A stretch of 64,000 nt of DNA from positions 52,643-116,642 of the forward strand of contig CALRPU020000014.1 in assembly GCA_943370175.1 (NCBI GenBank). Direction: 5' to 3'. Both the position numbers and the translations under genes were made by a program. Of this stretch, positions 8,268 to 16,452 are shown in pieces. Numbering within the stretch: position 1 is the first letter of the stretch; every line of letters begins with the position of its first letter. The notes beneath the pieces were generated by a model. The model was given only the letters and a program-made list of their open reading frames with translations. It was not told the origin of the DNA and made no database searches. This DNA is from Ideonella_A intermedia_A. Its GTDB lineage: Bacteria; Pseudomonadota; Gammaproteobacteria; Burkholderiales; Burkholderiaceae_C.

Positions 8268-10577
8268 ATGACCGCCCACGACCCCGCGACCACCGCCCCA
8301 CCCGTGGCCGCCGCCGCGGTCGATGCGGCCGCAGCCGCCCCGCGCGCCGAAGGCGATTGGCGTGGCCTGCCCGGTTCGCTGCGTCGGCGGCGGTTGTTGT
8401 GGGTCTGGCTCGTGGGGCTGCTGGTGGTGGCGCAGTCGCTGCTGGTGTGGCTGACCATCAGCTATGAAAGCAACCGCGCGGTCGAAGAGGTGGAGACCAC
8501 CGCGGCGAGCATCGTGGGCGACGTCCGCCAGGCCGCCATCCGCGATCTGCAGAGCCTGCAGGCGCTGGCCTTGTCGGACCCGACCGCGGTGCCCTGGTCC
8601 AGCCAGGCGCGCACGTTGATGCTGTCGCGCCGCGAGCTGCTGCGCCTGGAGCGGCGCGACCCGCGCCAGACCGTCGTCGAGGCCGCCGACTCGCCATACC
8701 AGCCGCCGCTGTTTGCTCAGCTGCCGCGCCGGGCCATCGGCCTGGAGGTCGAGTTCGCCTGCACGGCCTCGATGCGCATGCTGAGCCCGGCCTTCTCGCG
8801 CAGCTACTACGTGCCGCGCGCCGAAGGCCAGGGGGTCGAAGTCATCGACGTGTGCCTGCCGCTGCAGCGCGCCGGGCAGATCGAGGGCTTCCTGACGGCG
8901 ACCATCTCGCTGCCGCAGTTGCTGGTCGAGGTGATCGCCGCGCCGGTGCTGCGCTCGCACGAGGTCTCGTTCATCGAAGCCGATGGCACGCGCCTGGCAC
9001 GCGCGGGCTTTCAGCGCGGCGGTGGCGTCTACGTCGCCGAACGGCTGGTCGACCTGCCTGGACAGACGCTGCGGCTGCGCGTGGACAGCGGCCTTGGGCG
9101 GCCTCAGCTCATTCCCAACCTGGCCGTGGCACTGGTGCTGGGCCTGTCGCTGGCACTGGGCGTGGTGGTGGTGCTGCTGGCGCGCGATGTGCGGCGTCGG
9201 TCCACGGCCGAGCGCGCGCTCGCCGAGGCGCTGGCCTTCCGCAAGGCGATGGAGGACTCGCTGGTGACCGGGCTGCGCGCGCGCGACCTGAACGGCCGCG
9301 TGACCTATGTGAACCCCGCGTTCTGCGCGATGGTGGGCTTCCGTGCCGACCAGATCATTGGCCACGAGCCGCCGCCCTACTGGCCGCCCGACATGGTGCC
9401 CGAGTACCAGAGCCGCCAGCGCGAACGCTTGCGCCCGGTGGTCAGCGCCGTGCGCGGCCCGGACGCCCCAGCGCGCAGCGATTCGCGCGAGGGCTTCGAG
9501 ACCACCTTCATCCGCGCCAGCGGCGAGCGCTTTTCGGTGCTGATCTTCGAGGCGCCGCTGGTCAACGGCGAAGGCCGCCAAACCGGCTGGATGAGCGCTG
9601 CGCTGGACGTCAGCGACCAGCGCCGCATGGAAGAACTCGCGCGCCAGCAGCAAGAGCGCCTGCAGGCCACGGCCCGCCTGGCCACGGTGGGCGAGATGGC
9701 GTCGCTGCTCAGCCACGAGCTGAACCAGCCGCTGGCCGCCATTTCCAGCTACGCCACCGGCTCGCTGAATCTGATGCGCGACGCCCAGACTCAGTCGCCC
9801 GACGGCCTGACCGACCCGCAGACCCAGGACCTGCTGCACCAGGCCGTCGAACGCATCGCCGCCCAGGCCGAGCGCGCCGGGCGCGTCATCAAGAGCGTTC
9901 ACGATTTCGTTCGCCGCCGCGAGCAGTCGCGCGACGCGGTGCGGGTGGACCTGCTGATCGAGGCCGTGCTGCCGCTGATCCGCTTGCAGGCCCGCAAGAG
10001 CGGCGCGCACATCGAGGTCGACATCGCCCCGGGGCTGCCGCGGGTGGTCTGCGACCGCACGATGGTCGAGCAGGTGCTGCTGAACCTGGCGCGCAATGGC
10101 ATCCAGGCCATGGACGCCAGCACGCCGGTGGCCGAGCGCGAGCTGTTGATCCGCGTGCGGCCGACGCAAGGGCGTTGGTTGGCCTTCGGCGTCATCGACC
10201 TGGGGCCGGGCGTGGCGCCAGAGGTCGCGCAGCGCTTGTTCACGCCGTTCTTCACGACCCGCGCCGAAGGCATGGGCTTGGGCCTGAGCTTGTGCCGCAC
10301 GGTCATCGAGCAGCACGGCGGGGCGCTCGACCACGAACGCCTGGTCCACCACCTCAGCCGCCATGGCCGCCAGGGGCCGGCCACCGAGTTCCGCTTCACG
10401 CTGCCGGTGGAACAGCGGGCCGACGGGCGCGTGGCCGCCGGCGCGCCAACGCCGTTGGCTGCGGCCGAGCCCCTGGCCGTGGCCCAGCCCGAGCCCTCGG
10501 CCGCGTCCACACCGACGCCCGCGCCCATGACCGCGCCCATGACCGCGCCCGCGGACGCCGCGCCGCACGTCGGCTAG
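8268..10577 (+). CDS. Membrane PAS-domain sensor histidine kinase (DctS-like)
   Basis: A 769-residue sensor kinase. An Ala-rich N-terminus precedes a first membrane segment (about residues 44-64, LLWVWLVGLLVVAQSLLVWL); a periplasmic sensing domain of about 220 residues follows, then a second membrane segment (about 285-305, LAVALVLGLSLALGVVVVLL). Next come a PAS domain (about 325-455, VTYVNPAFCAMVGF), the phosphoacceptor motif SHELNQPLAAIS with His483, and a HATPase with N-box LARNGIQAM, G1 DLGPGVA and G2 GMGLGLSL. The SHELNQPL-type H box and pairing with a FixJ-type regulator are features of the DctS/FixL class. With maeB divergent beside it, sensing of C4-dicarboxylates is a reasonable inference but not proven. 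The last about 45 residues are an Ala/Pro/Thr-rich tail. Confidence 0.88.
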   Translation: MTAHDPATTAPPVAAAAVDAAAAAPRAEGDWRGLPGSLRRRRLLWVWLVGLLVVAQSLLVWLTISYESNRAVEEVETTAASIVGDVRQAAIRDLQSLQALALSDPTAVPWSSQARTLMLSRRELLRLERRDPRQTVVEAADSPYQPPLFAQLPRRAIGLEVEFACTASMRMLSPAFSRSYYVPRAEGQGVEVIDVCLPLQRAGQIEGFLTATISLPQLLVEVIAAPVLRSHEVSFIEADGTRLARAGFQRGGGVYVAERLVDLPGQTLRLRVDSGLGRPQLIPNLAVALVLGLSLALGVVVVLLARDVRRRSTAERALAEALAFRKAMEDSLVTGLRARDLNGRVTYVNPAFCAMVGFRADQIIGHEPPPYWPPDMVPEYQSRQRERLRPVVSAVRGPDAPARSDSREGFETTFIRASGERFSVLIFEAPLVNGEGRQTGWMSAALDVSDQRRMEELARQQQERLQATARLATVGEMASLLSHELNQPLAAISSYATGSLNLMRDAQTQSPDGLTDPQTQDLLHQAVERIAAQAERAGRVIKSVHDFVRRREQSRDAVRVDLLIEAVLPLIRLQARKSGAHIEVDIAPGLPRVVCDRTMVEQVLLNLARNGIQAMDASTPVAERELLIRVRPTQGRWLAFGVIDLGPGVAPEVAQRLFTPFFTTRAEGMGLGLSLCRTVIEQHGGALDHERLVHHLSRHGRQGPATEFRFTLPVEQRADGRVAAGAPTPLAAAEPLAVAQPEPSAASTPTPAPMTAPMTAPADAAPHVG

Positions 10578-10679
10578 ACCGCACAATCGGTCCTGTTCGC
10601 CGTGCAATCGGCGTCGCGGGGCCCGCCGGGCGGCAGCGACGGCCGGCCGCGTGGCGCGCCGCCACCGAAGCCCACCGTC

Positions 10680-11438
10680 ATGACCGAACCCGCCGAGCCC
10701 CGACCCGCTGCCGCATCGGCCGCCGCCGTGCCTTTGTCCGTCGCCGCTCGCCTGCAGGCCGCGGGTTTCGGCCTGCCCATGGTCTACCTGGTCGACGACG
10801 AGGACGTGGTGCGCGACGCCCTGGCCTGGCTGCTGCGCTCGCGCCGCCTGCTCAGCGAAGGCTTCGGCAGCGCCGAGGCCTTCGAGGGCCTGCTCGACGC
10901 GCGCCTGGGCAGCGCCACGGCCGTCGGTTCCACGCCGGGCTGGCCCACCGCGCCCAGCTGCCTGCTGCTGGACGTGCGCATGCCCGGCACCACCGGCTTG
11001 CAGTTGTTCGAGCGCCTGGTCGAACGCGGCCTGACGCGGCTGATGCCGGTGATCTTCCTGACCGGCCACGGCGACGTGCCCACCGCCGTGGCCACCGTCA
11101 AGCGCGGTGCCTTCGACTTTGTCGAGAAGCCCTTTGCCGACAACGCGCTCGTTGACCGCGTCGACCAGGCCTTGCTGGCCAGCATGGAGGCACTCACGCA
11201 GCGCCGCGAACGCGCCCAGATCGCCCGCCGCCTGGCCGAGATCACCGACCGTGAGCGCGACGTGATGCGCCTGGTGGTCGAGGGCCGGCCCAACAAGTTG
11301 ATCGCCGATGCCTTGGACATCAGCGTGCGCACGGTCGAGGTGCACCGGGCGCGGGTGTTCGAAAAGATGGACGTCAAGTCCGCGGTGGAACTGGCCAACC
11401 TGCTGCGCCAACACGGCGAATTGGACGAGGCCGACTGA
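10680..11438 (+). CDS. FixJ/NarL-type response regulator (DctR-like)
   Basis: Receiver domain plus LuxR-type helix-turn-helix, 252 residues from the ATG at 10680 (MTEPAEPRP); an earlier non-ATG start would add 26 residues of low complexity. The receiver shows the acidic pair in YLVDDEDVV, the phosphoacceptor Asp98 in LLLDVRMPG, the Thr in FLTGHG and the Lys in VEKPF. The HTH is ITDRERDVMRLVVEGRPNKLIADALDISVRTVEVHRARVFEKM (split here only for description; it is continuous). Between the acidic pair and Asp98 there is an unusual low-complexity insertion (around DARLGSATAVGSTPGWPTAP). It is the likely partner of the kinase gene 102 nt upstream. The stop overlaps the thiL start by one base. Confidence 0.9.
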   Translation: MTEPAEPRPAAASAAAVPLSVAARLQAAGFGLPMVYLVDDEDVVRDALAWLLRSRRLLSEGFGSAEAFEGLLDARLGSATAVGSTPGWPTAPSCLLLDVRMPGTTGLQLFERLVERGLTRLMPVIFLTGHGDVPTAVATVKRGAFDFVEKPFADNALVDRVDQALLASMEALTQRRERAQIARRLAEITDRERDVMRLVVEGRPNKLIADALDISVRTVEVHRARVFEKMDVKSAVELANLLRQHGELDEAD

Positions 11439-12415
11439 TGGCGCTGGGCGAATTCGAATTGATCCGCCGCTATTTCACCCGCCCGCCGCGCGCCGGCTCG
11501 CAGGTGGCGCTGGGTGTGGGCGACGACTGCGCGCTGCTGGTGCCGCGCCCCGGCATGCAGCTGGCCACGTCAACCGACATGCTGGTCGAGGGGCGTCATT
11601 TCTTGTCGACGGTCGAGCCGTCTCGGCTGGGCCACAAAGCCCTGGCGGTCAACCTCAGCGACCTGGCGGCCTGTGGCGCGCGGCCGGTGGCCTTCACGCT
11701 GGCGTTGGCGCTGCCTCAGGCCGAGGCCCGCTTCCTTGAGGGCTTGTCGCACGGCTTGCTGGCGCTGGCCGACGAGCACGACTGCGCGCTGATCGGCGGC
11801 GACACCACGCGCGGTCCCTTGAACCTGTGCATCACGGTCTTCGGCGAGGTCCCGGTCGGCCAGGCGCTGCTGCGGTCTGGTGCGCGGCCTGGCGACACGC
11901 TCTACGTCAGCGGTGCCCTGGGCGACGCGCGGCTGGCGCTGGAGGTGTTCCGCGGCACGGTGGGGCTGCCCGGCGAGCACTTCGAGCGCGTTCGGCTGGC
12001 GATGGAGTGCCCGCAGCCGCGCGTGGGTCTGGGCATGGCCCTGCGTGGCGTGGCCACCAGCGCGGTCGACGTGTCCGACGGTTTCATCGGCGACCTCGGT
12101 CACGTGCTGGACCGCTCTGGCGTGGGTGCGACGGTCTCGGTGGACCGCCTGCCGCGCAGCACGGTGTTGGCCGCGCAGCCGCAACGGCTGCAGCGCCTGT
12201 GCACGCTGACCGGCGGGGACGACTATGAACTGGTGTTCACGGCGCCCGCGGCGGCCGATGCCGCGGTGCAGGCGGCGGCGCGCGCTGCTGGCGTGGCCGT
12301 CAGCGCCGTTGGCATGATCGAGGCAGCGCCTGGCTTGCGCCTGATCGACACGGACGGCGCCCCGGTGAGCCCGCTGGCCGCCGCCTTCGACCATTTCAAG
12401 GACGCAGACCGATGA
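11438..12415 (+). CDS. thiL: Thiamine-monophosphate kinase
   Basis: ThiL phosphorylates thiamine monophosphate to the active cofactor thiamine diphosphate. The 325-residue protein starts MALGEFELIRRYF, has the Mg/ATP loop GVGDDCALL (residues 26-34), STDMLVEGRHF, the HKALAVNLSDLAACGA segment, GGDTTRG and the C-terminal TGGDDYELVFT, all hallmarks of the ThiL/PurM-like fold. It overlaps the response regulator stop (TGATG) and shares an ATGA overlap with pgpA. The thiL-pgpA-pncC order is common in Burkholderiales. Confidence 0.95.
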   Translation: MALGEFELIRRYFTRPPRAGSQVALGVGDDCALLVPRPGMQLATSTDMLVEGRHFLSTVEPSRLGHKALAVNLSDLAACGARPVAFTLALALPQAEARFLEGLSHGLLALADEHDCALIGGDTTRGPLNLCITVFGEVPVGQALLRSGARPGDTLYVSGALGDARLALEVFRGTVGLPGEHFERVRLAMECPQPRVGLGMALRGVATSAVDVSDGFIGDLGHVLDRSGVGATVSVDRLPRSTVLAAQPQRLQRLCTLTGGDDYELVFTAPAAADAAVQAAARAAGVAVSAVGMIEAAPGLRLIDTDGAPVSPLAAAFDHFKDADR

Positions 12416-13035
12416 GCACTTGGCCCGACCCCACGCCTGCAGCCCGGGTGGAACCGGCAGGCCCTGCGATGGCGATGGGACCCGCCGATGCCCCCGCCGC
12501 CGCCATGGGCCCGGCCGGCCTCGCCCCCGTGCGGCCCAGCTTCGGCTGGATGTTGCAACACCCGGCGCGGCCGTTTGCGTTGGGCTTCGGTTGTGGCTTG
12601 TCGCCGTGGGCGCCTGGCACGGTCGGCACCCTGTGGGCGTGGCTGGCGTTCTTGTTGTTCCGTGACCGCTTCAGCGACGGTCAGATGGCCGTGCTGCTGC
12701 TGGGTGCCACGGCGTTCGGTGTGGTGGTCAGCACCTTGACGGCGCGCCACCTGCGCACCGCCGACCCCGGTGCCATCGTCTGGGACGAGGTGGTGGCCTT
12801 CTGGCTGGTGCTGTGGCTGGTGACGCCGGCGGGCTTGTTGGAGCAAGCCTTCGCGTTTGGCCTGTTCCGCTATTTCGACGCCGCCAAGCCCGGTCCGGTG
12901 GGCTGGGCGGACCGGCGCTACAAGGGCGTGCGCGGCGCCCCGATCGGCTGGCGCCAGGGTTGGGGCGTGATGGTCGACGACCTTGTCGCCGCGGCCTGCA
13001 CGCTGTTGGTGTTTGCGCTGTGGCGCGCTTGGTGA
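12412..13035 (+). CDS. pgpA: Phosphatidylglycerophosphatase A
   Basis: Inner-membrane phosphatase making phosphatidylglycerol from phosphatidylglycerophosphate. Of 207 residues, the first about 45 are an Ala/Pro/Gly-rich extension; the PgpA domain starts around SFGWMLQHPARPFALGFGCGLSPWAPGTVGTLWAWL, with the family's acidic signature DPGAIVWDEVVAFWLVLW and the KPGPVGWADRRYKGVRGAPIGWRQGWGVMVDDLVAA segment (described in pieces). Four membrane helices are visible. The ATG overlaps the thiL stop by 4 nt. Confidence 0.93.
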   Translation: MSTWPDPTPAARVEPAGPAMAMGPADAPAAAMGPAGLAPVRPSFGWMLQHPARPFALGFGCGLSPWAPGTVGTLWAWLAFLLFRDRFSDGQMAVLLLGATAFGVVVSTLTARHLRTADPGAIVWDEVVAFWLVLWLVTPAGLLEQAFAFGLFRYFDAAKPGPVGWADRRYKGVRGAPIGWRQGWGVMVDDLVAAACTLLVFALWRAW

Positions 13036-13039
13036 TGAA

Positions 13040-13061
13040 CAGGCGCCACGCACGGCGCCTG
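13040..13061 (+). other. GC-rich hairpin between pgpA and pncC
   Basis: CAGGCGCC and GGCGCCTG form a perfect 8-bp stem around ACGCAC, starting 5 nt after the pgpA stop. There is no T run, so it is not a canonical intrinsic terminator; it may stabilise or partially attenuate the mRNA. The pncC Shine-Dalgarno GGAGGA (13065-13070) follows immediately. Confidence 0.5.
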
Positions 13062-13077
13062 CCCGGAGGAACCGACC

Positions 13078-13581
13078 ATGCTGGAACGACTTGAACCCAC
13101 CGTGGCCGCCCTGGGCGAGCGCCTGCGGGCGCGCGGCGAGCGCTTGGCCACCGCCGAGTCCTGCACCGGTGGCCTGATCGCCGCCGTTTGCACCGCCGTG
13201 GCCGGCTCCAGCGATTGGTTCGAGCGTGGCGTGGTCAGCTACTCGAACGAAGCCAAGCACGACCTGTTGGGCGTGCCCACCGCCGTGATCGCGGCGAACG
13301 GCGCCGTCAGCGAGCCGGTGGTGGTGGCGATGGCGGGCGGGCTGCTGGCGCGCGCCCGCGCCGACTGGACCCTGGCGGTCACGGGCATCGCTGGCCCCGG
13401 TGGCGCCACCCCGGGCAAGCCGGTGGGCACCGTGTGGCTGGCGCTGGCGCGGCGCGACGGCCCGGTGCAGGCTTGGCGCCTGCAGTTGGACGGCGACCGC
13501 AGTGCGGTGCGCACCCAGACCGTCGAGCGCGCGCTGGCGGCTTTGGCCGCTGCGCTGGACGACACCCCGCTGGTCGCTTGA
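13078..13581 (+). CDS. pncC: Nicotinamide-nucleotide amidohydrolase (CinA C-terminal domain protein)
   Basis: PncC deamidates nicotinamide mononucleotide to nicotinic acid mononucleotide in pyridine-nucleotide recycling. The 167-residue length equals the free-standing CinA-C domain. Motifs: ATAESCTGGLIAA (residues about 22-34, with the catalytic Ser), GSSDWFERGVVSYSNEAKHDLLGV, and the G-rich TGIAGPGGATPGKPVGTVWLA. It starts at an ATG with GGAGGA 7 nt upstream. A hexanucleotide tandem repeat begins 6 nt after the stop. Confidence 0.93.
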   Translation: MLERLEPTVAALGERLRARGERLATAESCTGGLIAAVCTAVAGSSDWFERGVVSYSNEAKHDLLGVPTAVIAANGAVSEPVVVAMAGGLLARARADWTLAVTGIAGPGGATPGKPVGTVWLALARRDGPVQAWRLQLDGDRSAVRTQTVERALAALAAALDDTPLVA

Positions 13582-13586
13582 GCCTC

Positions 13587-13626
13587 GGCCCAGGCCCAGG
13601 CCCAGGCCCAGGCCCAGGCCCAGGCC
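13587..13626 (+). repeat. Tandem hexanucleotide repeat (GGCCCA)n
   Basis: Six perfect copies of GGCCCA followed by a partial copy, immediately after the pncC stop codon. The unit length of six means copy-number change would not shift a reading frame. It lies in the 167-nt gap before the ghrA-like gene; I see no other gene-like signal in the gap. Confidence 0.95.
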
Positions 13627-13748
13627 CCGCGGCCAGCGCAGCCTGGCCGCCCCTCGCATCGTTTCGCCGCCCATGGCCTGCCGCACATTGACCGCCATGG
13701 CTTGACCACCTCCGACGTCCGACCTGCCTTCCATGACCACCCCTCGCC

Positions 13749-14741
13749 ATGGCCATCTACCTCTGCGGTGACTTCGACTTCGATGAGGCAGCGCAATGGG
13801 CCCAGGCCCTGCGCCGCGCGCTGCCCGATGAGCAATGGCTCACGACGCTGGACGACGCCGACCGCGCCACGGTCGACGTCGCGGTGGTCGCCAACCCGCC
13901 GCCAGGCTCGCTGCAGGGCCTGCCTCGCCTGCGGCTGATCCAGTCGCTGTGGGCCGGCGTGGACCGCCTGCTGGGCGATGCCAGCCTGCCCGCGGACGTG
14001 CCGCTGGCGCGCATGGTCGACCCCGCCATGAGCACCGCCATGGCAGAGAGCGTGCAGTGGGCCGTCACCGCCTTGCAGCGCGACTTCTTCACCTACGCCC
14101 GGCAGCAGCGGGCCGGCGTCTGGCGGCCTCACCCTCAACGTCGCGCGGACGAATGGCCGGTGCTGGTGCTGGGCGCGGGCGAGATGGGCGGCGCGGTGGC
14201 CCGGCGCCTGGCGGCCAATGGCCACCCCGTGCTGGCCTGGCGGCGCGGTGGGTCGTCGCATGGGTCGGCGGCCATGCCCGCCCCCGCGCCCGCCCCCGCC
14301 CCCGTCCACGGCCAAGCCATCGCCGTGCAAGCGATCAGCGGCGACGCCGCCTTGGCCACGGCCTGGGCTCAGGCGCGGGTCGTCGTCAACTTGCTGCCGC
14401 TGACGGCCGAGACGCGGGGCTTCTTCAACGCGGCGCGCCTGGCACAGATGGCGCCGGGCACCCACCTGGTCAATTTCGCGCGAGGCGCCCACCTGGTCGA
14501 CGGCGACGCGCTCGCGGCGCTGGCCGAGGGCCGTCTGGGCGAGCTGGTGCTGGACGTGTTCGCCACCGAGCCGTTGCCGGCCTCGCACCCGTTCTGGTCC
14601 CACCCGCGCGTGACGGTGCTGCCCCACGTGGCGGCGCAAACCGACGTGCGCAGCGCCGCTGCCGTGGTCGCCGCCAATGTGCAGCGACTGCGCCGTGGCG
14701 AGCCGCTGCTGCACCGGGTGGAGCGTGCCCGCGGGTACTGA
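13749..14741 (+). CDS. D-2-hydroxyacid dehydrogenase, glyoxylate/hydroxypyruvate reductase A-like
   Basis: NAD(P)H-dependent reductase of the D-isomer 2-hydroxyacid family, 330 residues. The GhrA-type N-terminus (LIQSLWAGVDRLL) is followed by the dinucleotide-binding loop VLVLGAGEMGGAVARRL (about residues 138-154). Catalytic residues can be placed in VNFARGAHLVD (Arg), DVFATEPLPASHPFW (Glu) and the late PHVAAQT (His). Between the Rossmann strand and the next helix there is an Ala-Pro repeat (APAPAPAPAPVHG, around residues 178-190) encoded by a CCCGCC-rich run that is not expected in the family. The substrate cannot be fixed from sequence; glyoxylate or hydroxypyruvate is the best guess. Two nearby ATGs upstream are out of frame; the start at 13749 gives the expected MAIYLCGDFD. 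Confidence 0.85.
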   Translation: MAIYLCGDFDFDEAAQWAQALRRALPDEQWLTTLDDADRATVDVAVVANPPPGSLQGLPRLRLIQSLWAGVDRLLGDASLPADVPLARMVDPAMSTAMAESVQWAVTALQRDFFTYARQQRAGVWRPHPQRRADEWPVLVLGAGEMGGAVARRLAANGHPVLAWRRGGSSHGSAAMPAPAPAPAPVHGQAIAVQAISGDAALATAWAQARVVVNLLPLTAETRGFFNAARLAQMAPGTHLVNFARGAHLVDGDALAALAEGRLGELVLDVFATEPLPASHPFWSHPRVTVLPHVAAQTDVRSAAAVVAANVQRLRRGEPLLHRVERARGY

Positions 14742-14796
14742 GCCCGCGGCCACCGAGCCCGCCCGGACAGCCTCCAGACCTCGGCGCGTGAGCGCG

Positions 14797-15894
14797 TCAG
14801 CCGGTCAGCGCCAGTCTCGGGCCCGGTTCTTTGCCCAGCGCCGCGCGCAGGGCCTGCATCAGCATCAGGCTCAGGCGCTGCAGCGCGCCCCAGGCGTCCA
14901 GCGGCCAGGCGGGGTGGCGCAGGCCCTTGACCAGACCATCGCAGACCTGCGCGGCCTGCAGCAGTTCGCCCAGCGCCTGCGCGTCCAGGCGCGGCAGCAC
15001 GCGTTCGAACAGGCGTTCTTTCGGGCCCCACACGCGGGCCTCGCGCAGTGCCATCGGCAGGGGCTTGCCGGCGCGCATCGCGTCGTGGCAGCGCTTGAGT
15101 GCGCGGATGTCCTCGGCCAGGGTCCAGTGCACCAGCACGGCCGCCTCGCCCTCGGCCTGCAGCCCGTCGAGCATGCGCAGGGCGCGGCCCACCTGGGCCG
15201 CCAGCACGGCGTCGGCGAACTTGGCGATGTCGTAGCGCGCCACGTCCAGCACAGCGGCGTCGATCTGTTCCAGGCTCAGCTCGCCCTCGGGGTGCAGCAG
15301 GGCCAGTTTCTGGATCTCCTGGTGCGCCGCCAACAGGTTGCCTTCGACGCGGTCGGCAAAGAAGGCCAGCGCGCGCTGGCCGTCCTCGCCGCCGCGCACG
15401 CGCTGGCCCTGCTGGGCCAGCCGCTGTGCGATCCAGGCCGGCAAGGCAGCGCGGTCGACCGGGTCCACCCGCAGGCTCATTCCGGCGCTGTCCAGCGCCG
15501 AGAACCACGCGCTTTGCTGCTGCTGGCGGTCCAGGCGCGGCAGTTGCACCAGCGTCAGCACGTCCGGGCTCAGGTGCTCGCAGTAGCGCTGCAGGGCCTC
15601 GGACCCGTCCTTGCCAGGCTTGCCCGACGGGATGCGGATCTCCACCAGCTGGCGGTCGCCGAACAGGCTCATCGACTGAGCCGCTCCCAGCAGACCGCTC
15701 CAGTTGAAGTGGGCGCCGCTGACGGTGTGCACCTGGCGCTCGGTGTGGCCGACGGCGCGGGCAGCGGTGCGGATGGCGTCGCAGGCCTCCTGGGCCAGCA
15801 AGGGTTCGTCGCCCCACACGGTGTAGACCGGCTTCAGCCCGCGCTCAGCCGCCTGCTTGAGGTGGGCACCCAGCTGTTCGGCGCGCAATTGCAT
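14797..15894 (-). CDS. holA: DNA polymerase III, delta subunit
   Basis: HolA is the wrench subunit of the clamp loader that opens the beta sliding clamp. The 365-residue sequence begins MQLRAEQLGAHLKQAAERGLKPVYTVWGDEPLLAQEA, the typical delta start with the beta-binding and Walker-A-remnant region, then QSMSLFGDRQLVEIRI, the FFADRVEGNLLAAHQEIQKLALL segment and a helical collar domain. It is the last gene of the leuS-lptE-holA run; the gap to lptE is 24 nt. Confidence 0.93.
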   Translation of the reverse strand: MQLRAEQLGAHLKQAAERGLKPVYTVWGDEPLLAQEACDAIRTAARAVGHTERQVHTVSGAHFNWSGLLGAAQSMSLFGDRQLVEIRIPSGKPGKDGSEALQRYCEHLSPDVLTLVQLPRLDRQQQQSAWFSALDSAGMSLRVDPVDRAALPAWIAQRLAQQGQRVRGGEDGQRALAFFADRVEGNLLAAHQEIQKLALLHPEGELSLEQIDAAVLDVARYDIAKFADAVLAAQVGRALRMLDGLQAEGEAAVLVHWTLAEDIRALKRCHDAMRAGKPLPMALREARVWGPKERLFERVLPRLDAQALGELLQAAQVCDGLVKGLRHPAWPLDAWGALQRLSLMLMQALRAALGKEPGPRLALTG

Positions 15895-15918
15895 GGCGAG
15901 CGGCCCGGGGCAAGTGGG

Positions 15919-16452
15919 TCAGGGCGCCGGCACGGCGGCCAGGCGGCGCATCACCTGGGCGGCGATGTCGTTTTGCATCGCGCGGTACAGCGCGGCCTCT
16001 TCTTGTTCCTTGGCCAGCGCGATGGTTTCGCTGTAGCTCATGTCGCGGCTCAGCAGGATTTCGCTGGCGGCGATCAGTTCGCGACCCTGGGCGTCGATCA
16101 GCCGGAAGTGGAAGCGGGTCCGCAACTGCACCTCTCGCACCTGGCCGGCCGCGGTGCTCGCCACCACGCTTTTTTCACGGGCGTCGGTCAGGGCGTCCAA
16201 CACCACCTGCGCCTGCCCCACAGCCTCGACGACGCGCGTGGTGTCGCTGGCATTGATCTGCTGGCGCAGCTCGGTGGCCAGCGGCGAGCGCTCGGCGAAG
16301 CCGCGCAAGGCCACGGTGCGAAAGCGCAACTCAGGCGCCCGCCGCAACTGGAAGCCGCAGCCGGCCAGCAGCAGGCCGAGGCCGGCCAAGGTCAGGCGGC
16401 GGCCCAGCCGGGCCGCTGCCAGCGGCGAGCGCGGGGTCCGGGTCTCAGACAA
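15919..16452 (-). CDS. lptE: LPS-assembly lipoprotein LptE
   Basis: LptE is the lipoprotein plug of the LptD barrel. The 177-residue product has a signal sequence ending in the lipobox LLAGC (Cys near residue 32), then GFQLRRAPELRFRTVALRGFAERSPLATELRQQI, the family's characteristic first segment (Gly-Phe-x-Leu-Arg after the lipidated Cys). The start overlaps the end of leuS by 8 nt. leuS-lptE-holA is a conserved gene order in proteobacteria. Confidence 0.94.
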   Translation of the reverse strand: MSETRTPRSPLAAARLGRRLTLAGLGLLLAGCGFQLRRAPELRFRTVALRGFAERSPLATELRQQINASDTTRVVEAVGQAQVVLDALTDAREKSVVASTAAGQVREVQLRTRFHFRLIDAQGRELIAASEILLSRDMSYSETIALAKEQEEAALYRAMQNDIAAQVMRRLAAVPAP

